Below are positions 9,674 through 18,299 of a stretch of DNA of 36,882 nt, one piece after another. Below the pieces are notes generated by a model. It searched no databases. It saw only the letters and a list, made by a program, of their open reading frames with translations, and was not told the origin of the DNA. Source of the DNA: Alkalimonas sp. (GTDB lineage: Bacteria > Pseudomonadota > Gammaproteobacteria > Enterobacterales > Alteromonadaceae); the NCBI GenBank assembly GCA_020831935.1, contig JAFIFR010000007.1, positions 1-36,882 of the forward strand, in the 5' to 3' direction. Position 1 is the first letter of the stretch. Each line of letters starts with the position of its first letter. The translations under genes and the position numbers were made by a program.

Positions 9674-9770
9674 CAATTTTATAATTCATCAGGCCTTTCT
9701 ATACTGTGCTCATCGACAACGTGGATCGTTGCTTGATCAGGCAAGCATCCACAAATAAACCGAGGAAAAG

Positions 9771-10223
9771 ATGATGAACAAAGCAATGGCATTACTGAAA
9801 AAATTGGCGGCAACCGAAGCGGGTTGGGGAGCATTGGCGCTTAGAGTACCAGTGGGTATTATTTTTGCGGCTCATGGCGCCCAGAAGTTATTCGGCTGGT
9901 TTGGCGGTCATGGCCTGGCAGGGACAGCCGGCTGGATGGAAAGCATTGGCCTGGCGCCGGGTATTCTGATGGCATTTTTAGCCGGCTCAGCCGAGTTCTT
10001 TGGCGGCATTGCGCTGGTCATTGGTTTGCTCACCCGGCCTGCAGCTGCAGTACTTGCCGTTACCATGCTGGTGGCGATATTCGCGGTCCACTTTGAAAAT
10101 GGCCTCTTTATGAGCAACAATGGGTACGAGTTTGGCCTGGCCTTGCTGGCAGCCAGTGTATCCTTGGCATTTAGCGGTGCTGGCAAAGCCTCGGTGGATG
10201 CCGCGCTAAGCCGTAGCTACTGA
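9771..10223 (+). CDS. DoxX family membrane protein
   Basis: LALRVPVGIIFAAHGAQKLFGWFGGHGLAGTAGWMESIGLAPG...FFGGIALVIGLLTRPAA, a typical DoxX pattern with four hydrophobic helices. Confidence 0.93.
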   Translation: MMNKAMALLKKLAATEAGWGALALRVPVGIIFAAHGAQKLFGWFGGHGLAGTAGWMESIGLAPGILMAFLAGSAEFFGGIALVIGLLTRPAAAVLAVTMLVAIFAVHFENGLFMSNNGYEFGLALLAASVSLAFSGAGKASVDAALSRSY

Positions 10224-10238
10224 AATACGCAACTGAAT

Positions 10239-10260
10239 CAACCCGGCTCTGGCCGGGTTG
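10239..10260 (+). terminator. probable terminator after the DoxX gene
   Basis: Perfect 9-bp stem CAACCCGGC-TCTG-GCCGGGTTG followed by TTCGCTTTT. Confidence 0.6.
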
Positions 10261-10288
10261 TTCGCTTTTAACCAACAGGGAGTCTCCG

Positions 10289-11200
10289 ATGGCCCGTTCA
10301 ACTCTAGAACAATGGCGCATGTTTAAAGCGGTGGCCGAACATGGTGGTTTTCATCAGGCCGCGGAAGCTGTGTTTAAAAGTCAGTCCAGCATTCACCATG
10401 CGGTCCATAAGTTAGAGGCTGTGCTGGGAGTGACACTACTTCAGGTGGAGGGGCGCAAAACCCAGTTGACTGCAGCCGGTGAGCAGTTGCTGCGGCGCAT
10501 CAACTTTTTGCTGACCGAAGCCGAGCGGATGGAGCAGGTGGCTTTGAACCTACAAGCCGGGGTGGAATCGACACTTTGCATCGCCGTGGATGAAGCCTTC
10601 CCGCGTGCTGTGTTGTTTCAAACATTAAGCGCAGTGTCGCATGAATACCCGCTGATCCGCATTGAGCTGATGGAAACGGTGTTAGCCGGTGCCAATGAGT
10701 TGCTGGCGCAGGGCAAAGCCGAAATTGCCGTCTCACCTTTTACGCTGGCTGATAACTTAAGCGAAGACATTTGCCAGGTTGAGTTTGTCGCAGTGGCAGG
10801 CAGCCAGCACCCACTGCATCAACTGGAGCGTGCGCTGACGCTGGAGGATTTAAAGGAGTGCCGTCAGATCGTGCTGCGTGATTCAGGCAAAGCTCGCAGC
10901 AAAGAGCATGGCTGGCTTGGCTCGGAGCAGCGCTGGACTGTCAGTCATGTTGGTACGTCCATCGAGTTGCTGCTGCAACAACTTGGTTTTGCCTGGCTGC
11001 CGCGCCATGCGGTGACCCCCTATCTGGCAACGGGCCAACTGAAGTTATTGCCGCTGCCAAGAGGTAAAGAGCGCAGCATGACATTTTATCTGAACTTTAA
11101 CGATGCCGAGTCTTTAGGGCCGGTCGCCAGAACCTTCCTGGGGCACCTGAGGTATCTGACGCAAAATTCCGGGCTTGCGGCGGCTGACACAAGCTCTTAG
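10289..11200 (+). CDS. LysR-family transcriptional regulator
   Basis: HTH EQWRMFKAVAEHGGFHQAAEAVFKSQSSIHHAVHKLEAVLGVTLL and LysR effector domain. Confidence 0.93.
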   Translation: MARSTLEQWRMFKAVAEHGGFHQAAEAVFKSQSSIHHAVHKLEAVLGVTLLQVEGRKTQLTAAGEQLLRRINFLLTEAERMEQVALNLQAGVESTLCIAVDEAFPRAVLFQTLSAVSHEYPLIRIELMETVLAGANELLAQGKAEIAVSPFTLADNLSEDICQVEFVAVAGSQHPLHQLERALTLEDLKECRQIVLRDSGKARSKEHGWLGSEQRWTVSHVGTSIELLLQQLGFAWLPRHAVTPYLATGQLKLLPLPRGKERSMTFYLNFNDAESLGPVARTFLGHLRYLTQNSGLAAADTSS

Positions 11201-11236
11201 TATGAAAACATCCACCCAACAATTGGAGGTCGATGG

Positions 11237-11782
11237 ATGAAAACCATGCTCAATACGGTACTGACGTTCTGGTTTGAAGAGTTGAACAAAGAACAGTGGT
11301 TTGTCAAAGATCCAGAGCTGGATCAGCAGATCCGCGATGTGTTTGGTAGTTTGCATCACATGGCCGCCCGTTGTGAGCTTTACCCCTGGCGGCAAGAGCC
11401 GCGGGGGCGTCTGGCTGAAATTATTGTGCTTGATCAGTTTTCCCGCAATATCTACCGCGACAGTGCGCAGGCCTTTGCCTGCGATCCCTTAGCGCTCGGT
11501 TTGGCGCAGGAAGCCATTAATTTAGGGCTGGATCAAGAACTAACGCCCACCGAACAAAGCTTTCTCTACCTGCCTTTTATGCACAGTGAATCGTTGGCCA
11601 TTCATGATGTGGCGATGCGTCTGTACGATCAAGAGGGGTTGGAAGACAACCTGCAGTTTGAAATCAAGCACCGCGACATCATCGAGCGCTTTGGCCGCTA
11701 CCCGCATCGCAATGCCCTGTTGGGGCGAACCTCCACCGAAGAAGAGCTGGCATTTTTACAACAGCCTGGCTCTGGATTTTAA
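11237..11782 (+). CDS. DUF924 family protein
   Basis: VLTFWFEEL...WFVKDPELDQQIRD...PRGRLAEIIVLDQFSRNIYRDSAQAFACDPLAL, the characteristic DUF924 pattern. Confidence 0.9.
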   Translation: MKTMLNTVLTFWFEELNKEQWFVKDPELDQQIRDVFGSLHHMAARCELYPWRQEPRGRLAEIIVLDQFSRNIYRDSAQAFACDPLALGLAQEAINLGLDQELTPTEQSFLYLPFMHSESLAIHDVAMRLYDQEGLEDNLQFEIKHRDIIERFGRYPHRNALLGRTSTEEELAFLQQPGSGF

Positions 11783-11960
11783 ACCCTGGCTGGGTTGCTC
11801 TCATTGTGTGAGCTGGGACTAAAAGAATCGGGTTGGTTATTTTTTCGCCAGATTTAACATTCCGCACTATACTTGACAAACGGACGTGGTTTTTCCGACA
11901 CCGCGATCGGTAGCCGCTGCTGATCGTATTTGACACTTGTCTGACCAAGCTGAGGGCTGG

Positions 11961-12521
11961 ATGATGATAAGACGTTATTTTATTAGCGATGATTTAGATG
12001 ATTTGGAAGCCATAGAACACGAACTAGAAGCCAAGGGCATCGATACACCGCAAATTCATGTGCTGAGCGAGCAAGATGCGGAAGTGGAACTGCATCACTT
12101 GCATGAGGTATCGCCTGTACTGAAAAGCGATGTGGTGCACAGCACCGAAGTTGGTGCCGTGGCTGGGGTGATTCTTGCCGCTGTGGTTTTGCTGGTTGCT
12201 TACTTTAGCGGTTGGACCGACACTGCGGCTGGCTGGGTGCCTTTTATTTTCCTGGCCATTGTGGTGCTGGGGTTTTGCACCTGGGAAGGCGGTTTCATTG
12301 GCATTCAGGAGCCCAATATTCACTTTAAACGTTTCCAGCAAGTGCTGAGCGAAGGCAAGCATGTGCTTTTTATTGATATCGATCCAGAGCAAGAAGCGGT
12401 GGTGAAGAAAGTGGTTCGCCGACATCCGAAGTTGCAAAATGCCGGCACCGGAGAAGCAGCACCTGGCTGGGTGGTGCGAGCTCAAATTTATTTCAAGCGC
12501 TTTGTCAAAGCCATGCCCTGA
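11961..12521 (+). CDS. hypothetical membrane protein with two predicted transmembrane helices
   Basis: ORF opens at 11937, likely start ATG 11961 or 11964 (MMIRRYFISDDLDDLEAIEHELEAKGI...). Two hydrophobic segments (VGAVAGVILAAVVLLVAYFSG, WVPFIFLAIVVLGFCTWEGGFIGI). Confidence 0.75.
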   Translation: MMIRRYFISDDLDDLEAIEHELEAKGIDTPQIHVLSEQDAEVELHHLHEVSPVLKSDVVHSTEVGAVAGVILAAVVLLVAYFSGWTDTAAGWVPFIFLAIVVLGFCTWEGGFIGIQEPNIHFKRFQQVLSEGKHVLFIDIDPEQEAVVKKVVRRHPKLQNAGTGEAAPGWVVRAQIYFKRFVKAMP

Positions 12522-12528
12522 TAGCCCC

Positions 12529-12567
12529 ACAGCCAGTGCAGCGGCCATCTGTTGCTGCATTGGCTGT
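12529..12567 (+). terminator. stem-loop after the hypothetical membrane protein gene, possible terminator
   Basis: ACAGCCAGTGCAGC / GCTGCATTGGCTGT (14-bp arms, one G-T pair) but no T-tract follows. Confidence 0.35.
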
Positions 12568-12755
12568 AACTCCCACATTTACTACCAATTTTCTTGATGC
12601 AACTTGTGCAAGCTCTGCATTTATGACCTATAGTGACAGAACAGGCGAAAAAGTGTTCGATGGACTGACAGCCAAACAATAGCGGCGGTCCTCGAGTGGT
12701 CTGAAGTCCGATTCCTCTGTTTGCATTAGTACCCGTTACGTTTGCTGATTAAAGG

Positions 12756-14144
12756 ATGAGCCGGATTATGGCGATTGCACTTATTATTCTGCTGTTGATC
12801 ATCGGTACCGTCATTTTTCACGTCGTCAGTCCCTGGTATTTCACTCCGCTTGCTTCCAATTGGTCGACCATCGACAGTACTGTTTCTTTGACCTTCTGGA
12901 TTACCGGCTTCGTCTTTGTGGCTGTGAACTTGTTCCTGGTCTATGTGCTGGTGCGTTACCGCAGTCGCCCGGGATTAAAAGCCGATTACGAGCCAGAAAA
13001 CAAAAAGCTGGAAGGCTGGTTAACCCTGGTCACGACCATCGGGATTGCCGCTATGTTGGCGCCAGGCTTGTATGTCTGGGGCCAGTTTGTCAAACCACCG
13101 GATGACGCCATGGTGGTGGAAGCCGTTGGTCAGCAATGGCACTGGAGTTATCGTTTTCCCGGCGAGGATGGTGTGCTCGGCAAGGTCGATAACCGTGCCA
13201 TCAGCGAAACCAACCCCTTTGGCCTGGACCCAACGGATCCGGCCAGTCGCGATGATGTGCTGATCTTCAGCAACGAGCTGGTGCTGCCGGTGGACCGCCC
13301 GGTCAAATTGCTGCTGCGTTCCAAAGATGTATTGCACAACTTCACGGTGCCTCAGTTCCGCGTCAAGATGGATATGGTACCGGGCATTTCCAGTTATCTC
13401 TGGTTTACCCCAACCCGTACCGGCGAGTTCGATGTGATGTGCCAGGAGCTGTGTGGCATTGGTCATTATGCGATGCGTGGTCGGGTGGTGGTGAAAGAGC
13501 AATCCGACTTCGATGCCTGGCTGGCGCGTCAAGTCACTTTTGCCCAGACTCAGCACCACACCGAAGGCGATGTGGCCTTGGGGCAGGCACAGTACATGGT
13601 TTGTGCCGCCTGCCATGGCATCCAGGGTGAAGGCAATGAAGGACTGCATGCCCCCAGGTTGGCGGGGCAGGATTTGTGGTATCTGCAACGTCAGCTGAAA
13701 AATTACCAGCAAGGGATCCGCGGCACAGCCGAAGGCGATGTCTTTGGTGGTCAGATGATTGCGATGGCCAATCTGGTTAGCGACGAGCAAAACATGCAGC
13801 ACCTGCTGGCTTACATTGGCTCTTTGCCGGAGCCTGCTAGAGTGGCTGCCGAAGGGGATCTGAGACGCGGGAAACAGCTGTACCGCAATTGTGTGCATTG
13901 CCACGGCGAGCAGGCCGAAGGCAGCTTCCATATGAATGCGCCCCGGCTGGCTGGTTTGGAGCCCTGGTACCTGAGCCGGCAGATCGAGTATTTCCGTGAC
14001 CGGGTTCGCGGTGGTCACCGGGATGATTTTTATGGCGCCCAAATGAGCTTGTTGGTGCAGTCGCTGCGTTCAGAAGAAGACATCGCTGATCTGGTGGCTT
14101 ACATCAATTCATTGCAACCTGAGCAGCTGGCAAGGAGAGACTGA
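12756..14144 (+). CDS. coxB: cytochrome c oxidase subunit II with two C-terminal c-type haem domains
   Basis: Two N-terminal TM helices; CuA motif CQELCGIGHYAM; then CAACH and CVHCH haem motifs, each with a GxQM-type candidate axial Met. Confidence 0.93.
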   Translation: MSRIMAIALIILLLIIGTVIFHVVSPWYFTPLASNWSTIDSTVSLTFWITGFVFVAVNLFLVYVLVRYRSRPGLKADYEPENKKLEGWLTLVTTIGIAAMLAPGLYVWGQFVKPPDDAMVVEAVGQQWHWSYRFPGEDGVLGKVDNRAISETNPFGLDPTDPASRDDVLIFSNELVLPVDRPVKLLLRSKDVLHNFTVPQFRVKMDMVPGISSYLWFTPTRTGEFDVMCQELCGIGHYAMRGRVVVKEQSDFDAWLARQVTFAQTQHHTEGDVALGQAQYMVCAACHGIQGEGNEGLHAPRLAGQDLWYLQRQLKNYQQGIRGTAEGDVFGGQMIAMANLVSDEQNMQHLLAYIGSLPEPARVAAEGDLRRGKQLYRNCVHCHGEQAEGSFHMNAPRLAGLEPWYLSRQIEYFRDRVRGGHRDDFYGAQMSLLVQSLRSEEDIADLVAYINSLQPEQLARRD

Positions 14145-15907
14145 TGACAGAAACAGCAATTGCCGATCATGCCGATGAGCATCACCCAAGCAGTTTTGCC
14201 AGTAAATACATCTGGAGTCAGGATCACAAAGTTATCGCCATTCAATACAGCCTTACCGCCATCTTTGTTGGCTTGGTTGCTCTGGTGTTGTCTGCCCTGA
14301 TGCGGTTGCAGCTGGGGTTTCCGGATCACTTTTCGTTTATTAGCCCTGAGTCCTACCTGCAGTTTGTGACCATGCATGGCATGATCATGGTGGTTTACCT
14401 GCTGACCGCCTTACTGCTTGGTGGCTTTGGGAACTACCTGATCCCCTTGATGATTGGAGCCAGGGATATGGTGTTCCCGCTGCTGAATATGCTGAGCTTT
14501 TGGACCTATCTGTTGTCGGTATTGGTGTTGCTGGCCAGCTTCTTCGTGCCAGGGGGGCCTACGGGTGCTGGCTGGACCCTGTACCCACCGCAAGCGATTT
14601 TACCCGGCACGCCAGGTCACGACTGGGGCATCTTATTGATGCTGATCTCATTGGGGATTTTTATTGTTGCTTTTACCATGGGAGGCCTGAATTACGTCTG
14701 TACCATTTTGCAAGCCCGCACCAAAGGCATGACCCTGATGCGGATGCCTCTGACCATCTGGGGCATTTTTGTGGCGACTATTATGGGCCTGCTGGCTTTC
14801 CCGGCCTTACTGGTCAGTGCCATTATGATGTTTATGGACAAAGTGGTGGGCACCAGTTTCTTCATGCCGGCCATTTTGTCGATGGGCGAGGTACTGGACC
14901 ACACCGGCGGTAGCCCGATTTTGTTTCAACACTTGTTCTGGTTCTTTGGTCACCCCGAAGTCTATATTGTTGCTTTGCCGGCGTTTGGCATCGTATCCGA
15001 TATCCTGGCAACCCATGCCCGTAAAAATATTTTTGGCTACCGGATGATGGTCTGGGCCATTGTGGTGATTGGCTTGCTGAGCTTTGTCGTTTGGGCGCAT
15101 CATATGTACGTCAGCGGCATGAACCCCTATTTTGGTTTCTTCTTTGCCACCACCACCCTCATTATCGCCGTGCCGACAGCGCTGAAGGTGTACAACTGGA
15201 TCCTGACGCTGTGGCGAGGCAATATCCAGCTGACTTTGCCGATGCTTTTTGCCATTGGTTTTATTTTTACCTTTATCCATGGTGGTTTAAGCGGTTTATT
15301 TTTGGGCAATGTGGTGATCGATCTGCCCTTGTCCGACACCTACTTTGTGGTGGGTCACTTCCACATGGTGATGGGCTTGTCGCCCATCCTGGTGCTGTAT
15401 GCCGCCATTTACCACTGGTTCCCGAAAGTAACGGGCCGCATGCTGCATACGGGCCTGGGGAAGGTGCATTTCTGGGCGACCTTAATCGGCGCTTATTCGG
15501 TGTTCTTACCGATGCATTACCTTGGCATGCTGGGTTTACCGCGGCGTTATTTTGGCATGGCGGGTACCGAGTACATCCCGGAGTCGGCCCACCTGCTGAA
15601 CGCCAATATTACGGTAGCAGCCATTCTGGTGGCGGTGGTGCAGCTGGTGTTTATTGCCAATGTCATCGTCAGTCTGCGCCGTGGCGAAAAAGCCCCGGCC
15701 AACCCCTGGGGCGCGACGACGCTGGAGTGGCAAACACCAGACAACCCACCAACCCATGGCAACTGGGGGCCGGCATTGCCGGTGGTGCATCGTTGGGCCT
15801 ATGACTTCAGCGTGCCTGGCGCAAAAGACGACTTTATCCCGCAAAATGTTCCGAATAGTGCGGTGGAGGTCACAGATGCGAAGGCCTTTGCGGAGGCAGG
15901 ACAATGA
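14144..15907 (+). CDS. ctaD: cytochrome c oxidase subunit I
   Basis: Haem-copper oxidase core: FWFFGHPEVYIVALPAFGIVS, VWAHHMYVSGM, VPTALKVYNW, DTYFVVGHFHMVMG. TGATG overlap with coxB. Confidence 0.96.
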   Translation: MTETAIADHADEHHPSSFASKYIWSQDHKVIAIQYSLTAIFVGLVALVLSALMRLQLGFPDHFSFISPESYLQFVTMHGMIMVVYLLTALLLGGFGNYLIPLMIGARDMVFPLLNMLSFWTYLLSVLVLLASFFVPGGPTGAGWTLYPPQAILPGTPGHDWGILLMLISLGIFIVAFTMGGLNYVCTILQARTKGMTLMRMPLTIWGIFVATIMGLLAFPALLVSAIMMFMDKVVGTSFFMPAILSMGEVLDHTGGSPILFQHLFWFFGHPEVYIVALPAFGIVSDILATHARKNIFGYRMMVWAIVVIGLLSFVVWAHHMYVSGMNPYFGFFFATTTLIIAVPTALKVYNWILTLWRGNIQLTLPMLFAIGFIFTFIHGGLSGLFLGNVVIDLPLSDTYFVVGHFHMVMGLSPILVLYAAIYHWFPKVTGRMLHTGLGKVHFWATLIGAYSVFLPMHYLGMLGLPRRYFGMAGTEYIPESAHLLNANITVAAILVAVVQLVFIANVIVSLRRGEKAPANPWGATTLEWQTPDNPPTHGNWGPALPVVHRWAYDFSVPGAKDDFIPQNVPNSAVEVTDAKAFAEAGQ

Positions 15908-16584
15908 GCTTAATTGGCAAATTGATGGAAAAGCCCTGGCTGGCGCAACCAGAAGGAATGGATCCGGCGCTGCTGGTTGCACCCAATACAGGTTGGCCTG
16001 CCCGCACGGCGCTGCGTTTTTTCCTGGGGACTGTCACCGTTATTTTCTTTTTGTTTATCATGACATTGCTAGGGCGATCGCAAATGGGCGACTTTCATGC
16101 GCTGGCGGGCGAGCCCTGGCTGCCCTTTGACCGGCCGGTGCAGTTGTGGTGGAACAGTGCCATTTTGCTGCTAAGCAGCATCGCCATGCATGCTGGCCTG
16201 TGGCTGGCTCGTCAAAACCGGCTGCAAGCCTCTTTGCTGGCGGTAATGCTGGCCGTGGTACTGGTGCTGGGCTTTATGCTGGCGCAGGGCTACGTCTGGC
16301 AGCAACTCGCTGTGGCAGGCTTTGGCCTGACTACCAACCCGGCCAGCAGTTACTTTTACCTGCTGACAGCCGTGCACCTGGTGCACTTGCTGGGTGGGGT
16401 GGTGGCGCTGAGCGGCTTGTTGCGACGCTATTGGCAGCAGCACAGTCAGGCCCGCATTGTGGCTGGATTAACGCTTTGCACCACCTATTGGCACTATTTG
16501 TTTGGTATCTGGCTGGTGCTCTTTGCGCTGTTAACCAGCTCGGCCGGAACCATCGATTCACTGGCTGCCTTGTGCGGCTTCTAA
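15904..16584 (+). CDS. subunit III-like protein of the haem-copper oxidase
   Basis: Multi-TM; TNPASSYFYLLTAVHLVHLLGGVVALSGL ... TYWHYLFGIWLVLFALL follows the COX3 TxxHxxHxxxG and YWHFxDxxWxxLF pattern. ATGA overlap with ctaD. Confidence 0.8.
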   Translation: MSLIGKLMEKPWLAQPEGMDPALLVAPNTGWPARTALRFFLGTVTVIFFLFIMTLLGRSQMGDFHALAGEPWLPFDRPVQLWWNSAILLLSSIAMHAGLWLARQNRLQASLLAVMLAVVLVLGFMLAQGYVWQQLAVAGFGLTTNPASSYFYLLTAVHLVHLLGGVVALSGLLRRYWQQHSQARIVAGLTLCTTYWHYLFGIWLVLFALLTSSAGTIDSLAALCGF

Positions 16585-16594
16585 GGAGAATGCA

Positions 16595-17278
16595 ATGAGC
16601 CCTGATGAAGCCAAGAGCAACTTTGCCAATCGTCCCGATGGCTGGTCCGGGGTAGTAGCGGATTGGTCCGATGATCAGCGCACCTTTCGGATGTCCTGGG
16701 GCAAGCTGATGATGTGGGGCTTCCTGCTGGGGGATACCTTTATCTTCAGTATTTTCCTGATTGCCTACATGAATGTTCGTTGGTCGGCAGCCGAAGCCTG
16801 GCCCAATGTCAGCGAAGTTTTTGCCCTGACGGTGGCCGGTCAAACGATTCCGCTGCTGCTGATTGCTATTATGACTTTCATTCTGATCACCAGCAGCGGC
16901 ACCATGGCGATGGCAGTGAGTTGCGCCTACCGCGGTTTGCGGCGGCAAGCGGCTTGGTTGATGCTGGCTACCGCTGTGCTGGGCATCTGTTTTGTCGGCA
17001 TGCAGGTGTTTGAATGGAGTAAATTGATTGAAGATGGGGTTCGCCCCTGGGGCAACCCGATGGGGGCGGAACAGTTTGGTGCTGCCTTCTTTATGATCAC
17101 CGGCTTTCATGGGCTGCATGTAACCGGTGGCGTCATTTACCTGCTGGTGGTGGCCTGGCGCTTGCACCGGGGCCATTACGAGAAAAAGGGCTATGAAATC
17201 GTCGAGATTACCGGCTTGTACTGGCACTTCGTCGATTTGGTCTGGGTGTTTATTTTTGCATTTTTCTATCTCTGGTGA
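16595..17278 (+). CDS. cytochrome c oxidase subunit III
   Basis: FFMITGFHGLHVTGGVIYLLVV and ITGLYWHFVDLVWVFIFAFFYLW are canonical COX3 motifs. Confidence 0.93.
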   Translation: MSPDEAKSNFANRPDGWSGVVADWSDDQRTFRMSWGKLMMWGFLLGDTFIFSIFLIAYMNVRWSAAEAWPNVSEVFALTVAGQTIPLLLIAIMTFILITSSGTMAMAVSCAYRGLRRQAAWLMLATAVLGICFVGMQVFEWSKLIEDGVRPWGNPMGAEQFGAAFFMITGFHGLHVTGGVIYLLVVAWRLHRGHYEKKGYEIVEITGLYWHFVDLVWVFIFAFFYLW

Positions 17279-17286
17279 GGTGTGCT

Positions 17287-17610
17287 ATGTCGCAGGATGT
17301 CAATCAACAGCACCCGGTGAGTATGTATTTAAAGGTCTGGGGCTGGCTCTTTGTTCTGAGCTTTTTTTCTTACATGGTCGATTACATGGAGTTGCAGGGG
17401 CTGCTTCGCTGGAGTCTGATTTTATTTTTTATGGTGATTAAGGCAGGGGTGATTTTAAGTGTCTTTATGCATGTGCAGTGGGAAAGTCTGAATCTGAAGC
17501 TGCTGCTGATTATCCCAACCTTTGCCATTCTGGTGTTTTTGGTGCTGATGGCCATTGAGGGGGATTACACCCTGATGAACCGCTTGTTGTATTACCGAAC
17601 GGAAGGTTAG
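17287..17610 (+). CDS. cytochrome c oxidase subunit IV-type (prokaryotic COX4) small membrane protein
   Basis: Small three-helix protein; MVIKAGVILSVFMHVQWES matches prokaryotic subunit IV. Starts just after the COX3 stop. Confidence 0.85.
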   Translation: MSQDVNQQHPVSMYLKVWGWLFVLSFFSYMVDYMELQGLLRWSLILFFMVIKAGVILSVFMHVQWESLNLKLLLIIPTFAILVFLVLMAIEGDYTLMNRLLYYRTEG

Positions 17611-17616
17611 CAACAC

Positions 17617-18285
17617 ATGTCGGGTTGGACCATTCGCCATACCCTGATAGCCGCCAGTGTGCTGACACTCTTGCTGGTGGCCAGCTTGCTTTGGTTGCTG
17701 CAGTCGCAGCAGCGTGATTTAACTTTGCAGCAGGCTGTCTTTTTGACCCGCCCGATGCCACTGCCGGAGTTTCAGCTGTGGGATCAGTACGGTCAGCCCG
17801 TTGGTCGGGATGATTTAAAAGGACAGTGGCACTTGCTCAGCTATGGTTTTACCTACTGCCCGGATATCTGCCCGATGATTCTGGCCAAACTTAGCCGTTT
17901 TCAACAGCAGTTGGTCGAGGAGCAACGCTTTGACGATGTGCAGTTGTTGTTTTATACCGTCGATCCTGCCCGGGATACCCCGGAAGTTATGCAACAGTAC
18001 CTGGGATTTTTCGCCGCCGATATTCGCGGTCTGACACCGCTCGAGGATGTGGCTGCCGGGCAGAATTTTGAACAGTCGCTTGCTATACTCTATCAAATGG
18101 GAGCCATTGATGCCGACAACCCGGCCAGTTATCAGGTAGACCACGGTGTTTTGCTGTATTTGCTGAACCCCGCTGCACAGTTGCAGGCGGTTTTTACGCC
18201 GGTGAATCGGCTGGGGGACATCCCCGACTTTGATCCTGAACTCTTGTATCAGGATTATCTGGCCATACGCCATTTTTTGCAGTAA
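17617..18285 (+). CDS. SCO1/SenC family copper chaperone
   Basis: N-terminal TM anchor; YGFTYCPDICPMIL (CxxxC), FYTVDPARDTPEVMQQY, and distal His in the QVDHGVLLYLLNP region. Confidence 0.94.
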   Translation: MSGWTIRHTLIAASVLTLLLVASLLWLLQSQQRDLTLQQAVFLTRPMPLPEFQLWDQYGQPVGRDDLKGQWHLLSYGFTYCPDICPMILAKLSRFQQQLVEEQRFDDVQLLFYTVDPARDTPEVMQQYLGFFAADIRGLTPLEDVAAGQNFEQSLAILYQMGAIDADNPASYQVDHGVLLYLLNPAAQLQAVFTPVNRLGDIPDFDPELLYQDYLAIRHFLQ

Positions 18286-18299
18286 CTCAGGAGCGTTAT

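Noticed and set aside
12623-12682. 19-codon uORF (MTYSDRTGEKVFDGLTAKQ*) in the leader of the cox operon
   Set aside because: No Shine-Dalgarno and no attenuator-like codon run or paired terminator; indistinguishable from chance.
12676-12722. tRNA-like string GCGGTCCTCGAGTGGTCTGAAGTCCGATTCC in the cox leader
   Set aside because: Superficial T-loop-like GTCCGATTCC, but I could not fold an acceptor stem or anticodon arm; more likely just 5' leader sequence.
13020-14042. 340-aa minus-strand ORF antisense to coxB
   Set aside because: Lies wholly opposite a confidently assigned gene. His/Gln/Ile-rich composition typical of antisense frames of a GC-biased gene; no recognisable domain.
14807-15280. 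157-aa minus-strand ORF within ctaD
   Set aside because: Shadow ORF of ctaD; no motif or plausible RBS.
16331-17227. 298-aa minus-strand ORF antisense to both subunit III genes
   Set aside because: Antisense to conserved membrane protein genes; composition is that of a reverse-complement shadow ORF, with no domain motifs.
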